From SIG471 sp045638565 (GTDB taxonomy: Bacteria; Bacillota; Clostridia; Oscillospirales; Butyricicoccaceae), in assembly GCA_045638565.1 (NCBI GenBank), contig JAZUBN010000164.1:1-17522 (forward strand): a stretch of DNA of 17,522 nt, in the 5' to 3' direction. Under the pieces are notes generated by a model, which had not been told where the DNA came from, did not search any database, and saw only the letters and a program-made list of their open reading frames with translations. The translations under genes were made by a program, and so were the position numbers. Below, one piece after another: positions 14,036 through 17,522 of this stretch (positions within the stretch are counted from its first letter, which is position 1; every line of letters begins with the position of its first letter).

Positions 14036-14461
14036 ATGAAACAGTTTTTGCGATACTTTGTGCTTATTGCGGTGATTGCTGCTGTCAGCATTACGGCTTT
14101 CAGCCTGATTGAAAACCGCAAAATATCCCTCGGCTCTCTTCTGCCCGATGATTTCACCGATGTGACTGCACTTCACATTAAAAACGGCACGCAAATTGCC
14201 GCCGTCGGTACTCTCCATCACGAAACACTCGATCCTATCAAACTTTATAAACAAACTCTCAACTACATCAAAGTCAAAAAATACGATACCGAAATCGACG
14301 GACACTTCAGCGATGACTACTATATTATCAATCTCGATGACGAAAGACTGATTATTTTTGATGATGATACAGTGCTTGTTTCCAAAAATGGAGTTTACTC
14401 AAAATATGTCTTTGTCGACCATTCTCTTAATCTTATCGGTAATCGTTTTGTATGGAGGTAG
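14036..14461 (+). CDS. Hypothetical small membrane-anchored protein
   Basis: A 141-residue protein with an N-terminal hydrophobic segment (about 4-24) and a hydrophilic, probably extracytoplasmic body. No lipobox. The body carries LYKQTLNYIKVKKYDTEIDG, then an acidic beta-like run DERLIIFDDDTVLVSKNGVY. A near-perfect SD AAGGAGGT is 5 nt before the ATG. It ends with TAG at 14459-14461, 3 nt before the next ATG. Not recognised. A short shared motif (LNYIKVKK here, LDYIKVRK next door) suggests the two are paralogues or bind the same partner. Confidence 0.7.
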   Translation: MKQFLRYFVLIAVIAAVSITAFSLIENRKISLGSLLPDDFTDVTALHIKNGTQIAAVGTLHHETLDPIKLYKQTLNYIKVKKYDTEIDGHFSDDYYIINLDDERLIIFDDDTVLVSKNGVYSKYVFVDHSLNLIGNRFVWR

Positions 14462-14464
14462 CCT

Positions 14465-14971
14465 ATGAAAAAGCAAAAATCATACAAGTGGCATTTTATC
14501 ATAGCTATCAGCCTTCTCCTGATTATTTTTGCAGGACTTATTCTGAGAGAGAATATATTTTTCGGCGTAAGTCACTACGTGGAAAAGGCTATCGAGGAAT
14601 CGGGACTTGATGTGAATGAAGTTTTCATATCCTGCTCCAGATATGACTCCATCAAATTGGAAGGCAATGAAATAGACCGTTTTATAAAAGCACTTGACTA
14701 TATCAAGGTTAGAAAATTAGGTCAGTTTGACCGCATTGACTCTCTTAACGGCAATGCCAAATACCATTGGGTGCTTGGCAGCAGGTCTTTTGATGTTACA
14801 GGCGCATATCCGTCAATAAAAATTAACTTCAACTCGTCAAATGGACGCGTTACCAGCATTAACATACGTGAATCGGAAAGCCTGTCTATCGGCAATGTAG
14901 GCTCTTTCTTCATCAAAACTCCTGTCTATGCCGATGATATCTTCGCATTAGCTCTGGCGAGCAAAAACTAA
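14465..14971 (+). CDS. Hypothetical small membrane-anchored protein
   Basis: A 168-residue protein with a hydrophobic segment at about 10-28 and a hydrophilic remainder. No lipobox. It carries IDRFIKALDYIKVRKLGQFD near 73-92, then a strand-rich body (VLGSRSFDVTGAYPSIKINF). SD GGAGGT overlaps the amber stop of the preceding gene, so translation is likely coupled. Not recognised. It ends before the bidirectional terminator at 14975. Confidence 0.7.
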   Translation: MKKQKSYKWHFIIAISLLLIIFAGLILRENIFFGVSHYVEKAIEESGLDVNEVFISCSRYDSIKLEGNEIDRFIKALDYIKVRKLGQFDRIDSLNGNAKYHWVLGSRSFDVTGAYPSIKINFNSSNGRVTSINIRESESLSIGNVGSFFIKTPVYADDIFALALASKN

Positions 14972-14974
14972 AGA

Positions 14975-15006
14975 AAAAGACAAGGCGATGAGCCTTGTCT
15001 TTTGTA
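14975..15006 (+). terminator. Rho-independent terminator (bidirectional)
   Basis: AAAAGACAAGGC (14975-14986) pairs perfectly with GCCTTGTCTTTT (14992-15003), loop GATGA. It ends the small-gene pair; read on the minus strand it also has a T-rich tail, so it could serve the flavodiiron gene. Confidence 0.9.
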
Positions 15007-15010
15007 TTAT

Positions 15011-15076
15011 GTCATTCTGTGTAGGGGATGGTGCTTTGCAACATACCGCGGTACGTCATAAATGCCGTCCCCTACA
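15011..15076 (-). repeat. Copy of the TGTAGGG palindromic element
   Basis: Inverted ends TGTAGGGGA (15020-15028) and TCCCCTACA (15068-15076) enclose a 57-bp unit, preceded by GTCATTCTG (15011-15019). The inner ACGTCATAAATGCCGT is the reverse complement of a stretch of the element at 7889-8002. It lies between the terminator and the flavodiiron gene's 3' end. Confidence 0.75.
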
Positions 15077-15090
15077 TTATACTTATGCGG

Positions 15091-16440
15091 TTATGCCTTA
15101 TTGAAATGTTCCTTGCCGACGCGGCAGAGCGGGCAACGGAAGTCAGCGGGCAGACATTCAAACTTTGTTCCCACCGCTACGCCCATTTCCGGAATGCCGA
15201 GGGCTTCGTCATAAGTCCAGCCGCAGATGCCGCAGGCATACTTTTCGCCTTCGCCGACTGCAACTTCACAGGCATTTTCTCCACATTCTGTACAAAGTTC
15301 CTTTGCGAGAGCTTCAAGCTGAGCCTTATTTTCATCGCTCATAGCCGACATAATTTTTACATTATTTTCAGCGTAAACGAAATTCTTGCTCTTTTCAAGC
15401 ATAGACTTCATAACCTTTGCCGCCATAGGCGCCCATGAGCCATTTTCGATGAAGGCAACTGTGCGATTCTGGAAATTACGCTCTGTCAGATGGTCGATAA
15501 ACTGACGCATGAATGGGAAAATATCACCATTATATGTTGTTGTAGCAAGAACAAGCTTGCTGTAACGGAATGCATCTTCGACAGCCTCAGCCATATCACA
15601 GCGTGCAAGGTCTACGAGATTTACATTCTGTGCGCCCAGCTTGTTAAGCTGTTCTTCCAGATATTCCGCCGCCTTCTTTGTGTTGCCGTAAACTGAAGTA
15701 TATGCAATAAGCACGCCCTCGTCCTCAGGACGATAGGATGACCAGATATCGTAAAGATTCAAGTAATGACCGAGATTTTCAGTTAAAACAGGGCCGTGGA
15801 GAGGGCAGATTTTTGCGATATCAAGGGCTGCTGCCTTCTTGAGGAGAGCCTGCACCTGTGCGCCGTACTTGCCGACGATACCGATATAATAGCGGCGTGC
15901 TTCGCAGTCCCATTCTTCCTCGATATCCAAAGCGCCGAATTTGCCGAAGCCGTCTGCCGAGAAAAGCACCTTATCCAGGGCATCATAAGTGACGATGACT
16001 TCAGGCCAATGGACCATAGGCGCTGTCACGAATGTCAGCTCGTGCTTGCCGAGATTGAGCTTTGAACCTTCGTTTACCACAACCTGCTTTTCAGCAAAAT
16101 CTGTGCCGAAGAAATTCTTCATCATACCAAACGCCTTGGCGGAAGAAACAATTTTTGCATCAGGATATTTTTCAGCAAAGTTTTTGATATTTGCCGAATG
16201 GTCTGGCTCCATATGCTGAACGATGAGATAATCAGGCGCTTTGCCTTCGAGAGCCTTATTGATATTATCAAGCCACTGCTCTGTAAATCGGACGTCGACA
16301 GTATCCATAATGGCAATTTTTTCGTCAATGATGGCATAGGAATTGTAAGCCATGCCGTTCGGCACGATGTACTGTCCTTCAAAAAGGTCAATTTCGTGAT
16401 CGTTGACACCTATGTAAATAATATCGTTGGTGATACGCAT
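15091..16440 (-). CDS. Flavodiiron protein fused to C-terminal rubredoxin
   Basis: A 449-residue cytoplasmic enzyme of three parts. The beta-lactamase-like diiron domain (1-240) has HMEPDH at 76-81 (H76, E78, D80, H81), H144, D163 and H215. The flavodoxin domain (243-380) has the FMN phosphate loop TSVYGNTK near 248-255 and TTYNGDIFPF. The rubredoxin (400-446) has C403, C406, C436 and C439. By family it reduces oxygen to water and/or NO to N2O, receiving electrons through the rubredoxin. The promoter lies at 16477-16506 and the ferredoxin-domain gene is just upstream on the same strand. All key ligands are present. Preference for O2 or NO cannot be read from sequence. Confidence 0.95.
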   Translation of the reverse strand: MRITNDIIYIGVNDHEIDLFEGQYIVPNGMAYNSYAIIDEKIAIMDTVDVRFTEQWLDNINKALEGKAPDYLIVQHMEPDHSANIKNFAEKYPDAKIVSSAKAFGMMKNFFGTDFAEKQVVVNEGSKLNLGKHELTFVTAPMVHWPEVIVTYDALDKVLFSADGFGKFGALDIEEEWDCEARRYYIGIVGKYGAQVQALLKKAAALDIAKICPLHGPVLTENLGHYLNLYDIWSSYRPEDEGVLIAYTSVYGNTKKAAEYLEEQLNKLGAQNVNLVDLARCDMAEAVEDAFRYSKLVLATTTYNGDIFPFMRQFIDHLTERNFQNRTVAFIENGSWAPMAAKVMKSMLEKSKNFVYAENNVKIMSAMSDENKAQLEALAKELCTECGENACEVAVGEGEKYACGICGWTYDEALGIPEMGVAVGTKFECLPADFRCPLCRVGKEHFNKA

Positions 16441-16476
16441 AATAAAATACCCCCTGATTTTAATTTATTTACCTAT

Positions 16477-16506
16477 ATTATATCCTATTTTGCCCTCATT
16501 TTGCAA
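16477..16506 (-). promoter_or_regulatory. Promoter of the flavodiiron gene
   Basis: On the minus strand TTGCAA (16501-16506), 18 nt, TATAAT (16477-16482). The SD AGGGGG is close to the ATG at 16440. It lies between the two redox genes, so each may be transcribed separately. Confidence 0.7.
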
Positions 16507-16514
16507 TAGAAAAT

Positions 16515-17204
16515 TTAGTCAAGAATACGTCCGTCTGTGGAAATCGTCACTATCTGCCATGGAATAAACTTTCCCGATGCCATAAGCGCCTTCTTCACGG
16601 CATTTTCAAGTCCGCCGCAGCAAGGCACCTCCATACGCACCACCTTGACGCTCTTAATGTTGTTATTTGCAATTATAGCTGTAAGCTTTTCCGAATAATC
16701 AACCGAATCCAGCTTAGGGCATCCGATAAGTGTGATGTGATTCTTCATAAAGTCCTGATGGAAATTGCCGTAGGCAAAAGCCGAGCAGTCGGCGGCGATG
16801 AGAAGATTTGCACCGTCAAAATATGGCGCATTGACAGGCACGAGCTTAATCTGACATGGCCACTGAGCAAGACGGCTTGGATTTTCCTGTGTCTTTACAG
16901 GCGCATTTTCCTCTCTCATAATGGCTTTTGCAGCCTGACCAGGGCACACGAAAGGCTTTTTACCCTTTTCTGCCTGAGCCTTTTTAACAGCCGCTTCATC
17001 ATATGCAGGCGCTTCGCGCTCTTCAAATGTGATGGCATTCACAGGGCAGGCTGGAAGACAATCGCCCAGACCATCACAGTAGTCCTCGCGTGTCAGCTTC
17101 GCCTTGCCGTCTATCATTTCGATAGCACCTTCGTGGCAGGCATTTGCGCAAAGGCCACAGCCGATGCACTTTTCTTCATCTATCTTTATAATTCTGCGTA
17201 TCAT
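16515..17204 (-). CDS. 4Fe-4S ferredoxin-domain protein with Cys-rich C-terminal domain
   Basis: A 229-residue protein. The ferredoxin part (1-60) has C13, C16, C19, C23 and a second motif with C43, C49 and C53-P, where the middle cysteine of CxxCxxC is L46. The remainder (about 85-229) has further cysteines in WPCQI (C117), AADCSAF (C140), IGCPKLD (C162) and VPCCGG (C195, C196), as seen in clostridial proteins that commonly lie beside a Crp/Fnr regulator or a hydroxylamine reductase. A redox role is likely; the reaction is unknown. SD AAGGAGGA, 7 nt before the ATG. It diverges from the regulator at 17290. Confidence 0.85.
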   Translation of the reverse strand: MIRRIIKIDEEKCIGCGLCANACHEGAIEMIDGKAKLTREDYCDGLGDCLPACPVNAITFEEREAPAYDEAAVKKAQAEKGKKPFVCPGQAAKAIMREENAPVKTQENPSRLAQWPCQIKLVPVNAPYFDGANLLIAADCSAFAYGNFHQDFMKNHITLIGCPKLDSVDYSEKLTAIIANNNIKSVKVVRMEVPCCGGLENAVKKALMASGKFIPWQIVTISTDGRILD

Positions 17205-17216
17205 ATTAAATCCTCC

Positions 17217-17274
17217 TTGATTTTATGATACTATTATAGTATAATTACAGAAACAAGTCTGTTGAATTTTCAAC
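17217..17274 (+). promoter_or_regulatory. Divergent promoter region with two palindromes
   Basis: For the regulator: TTGATT (17217-17222), 17 nt, TATAAT (17240-17245). A palindrome ATACTATTATAGTAT (17228-17242) overlaps the -10 and contains a TATAAT on the opposite strand too. A second palindrome GTTGAATTTTCAAC (17261-17274) lies past the likely start site. Either could be an operator for the adjacent Crp/Fnr-type protein. Confidence 0.6.
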
Positions 17275-17289
17275 AAAATGAGGAATACT

Positions 17290-17522
17290 ATGAAAAAATA
17301 TTTGGAAACTTTACTTTCCTGCTCCCTTTTTGCAGATATCTCCCCCGACGATATTTCCCCAATGCTCGCCTGCCTCGGAGCCAAGGTGGATTTTTATGAC
17401 AAACGATACACAGTATTTCCCGAAGGCAGCCACGGCAAGTATATCGGCATAGTACTGAGCGGCTCGGTGTGCATTGAGCAGACCGATATTTACGGAAACC
17501 GAAGCATCCTCAGCGTAGCCGG
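17290..17522 (+). CDS. Crp/Fnr-family transcriptional regulator (partial)
   Basis: The first 77 residues, cut by the window edge. ATG at 17290 is chosen over an in-frame ATG at 17278 because AGGAA sits between them at proper distance from the second. The visible part is a cyclic-nucleotide-binding-like beta barrel: FADISPDDISPMLACLGAKV, then YTVFPEGSHGKYIGIVLSGS, VCIEQTDIYGNRSILSVAG. No cysteine cluster typical of FNR is visible in this part, only C11 and C29; more of the protein is needed. It faces the ferredoxin and flavodiiron genes and probably controls them in response to a redox, NO or metabolite signal. Confidence 0.85.
   Translation, partial: MKKYLETLLSCSLFADISPDDISPMLACLGAKVDFYDKRYTVFPEGSHGKYIGIVLSGSVCIEQTDIYGNRSILSVA

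Noticed and set aside
1..17522. CRISPR array, prophage or transposase genes
   Set aside because: No evenly spaced direct repeats and no recognisable phage or transposase protein on either strand.

Overview
The window looks like chromosomal DNA of an anaerobic Firmicute, most likely a gut-type clostridium near Ruminococcaceae/Oscillospiraceae. The basis is moderate GC, strong AGGAG-type ribosome binding sites, TTGACA/TATAAT promoters, a lipoprotein lipobox, SLH-anchored secreted proteins, a YlmH/YkpA-like ABC-F pair, and redox genes typical of strict anaerobes (a siroheme sulfite-reductase-like protein, and a flavodiiron protein fused to rubredoxin). The assignment is inference; no rRNA or other phylogenetic marker is present.

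Region 1 (1-5754, all minus strand): an ABC-F ATPase and a YlmH-like S4 RNA-binding protein overlap by 8 nt. Downstream is a tightly overlapping four-gene operon: a siroheme/4Fe-4S sulfite-reductase-like protein, then the lipoprotein receptor, permease and ATPase (cut by the window edge) of a FecBCD/BtuFCD-type importer. Region 2 (5755-8002): about 600 nt of intergenic DNA, then three small plus-strand genes (two unknown membrane-anchored proteins and a LURP-one/YxjI-like protein), interspersed with short palindromic repeats of one family. Two of the genes have the same duplicated leader. Region 3 (8046-9097): smpB followed by ssrA (tmRNA), the trans-translation pair, with a clear terminator. 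Region 4 (9172-12312): two tandem paralogous secreted proteins, each with a signal peptide, an HEYGH...EDLAET zincin-like centre and two C-terminal SLH repeats, with almost identical 3' ends. Region 5 (12356-13144): a monocistronic purC. Region 6 (13193-14971): an apparently orphan NADAR-type (DarT1-associated antitoxin-like) gene with a perfect consensus promoter but an in-frame amber codon at codon 33, and, divergent from it, two small secreted or membrane-anchored unknown proteins that look distantly paralogous. Region 7 (15011-17522): another copy of the palindromic repeat, a flavodiiron-rubredoxin fusion, a ferredoxin-domain protein and, divergently, the start of a Crp/Fnr-type regulator. 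Together these look like an oxygen/nitric-oxide stress module.

The points most worth a second look are the amber-interrupted NADAR gene, the SLH-anchored putative metalloprotease pair, the repeat family and its duplicated leader, the ABC-F protein with one degenerate ATP site, and the sulfite-reductase-like gene coupled to a metal-chelate-type importer. No CRISPR array, prophage, transposase or obvious complete defence system is visible.
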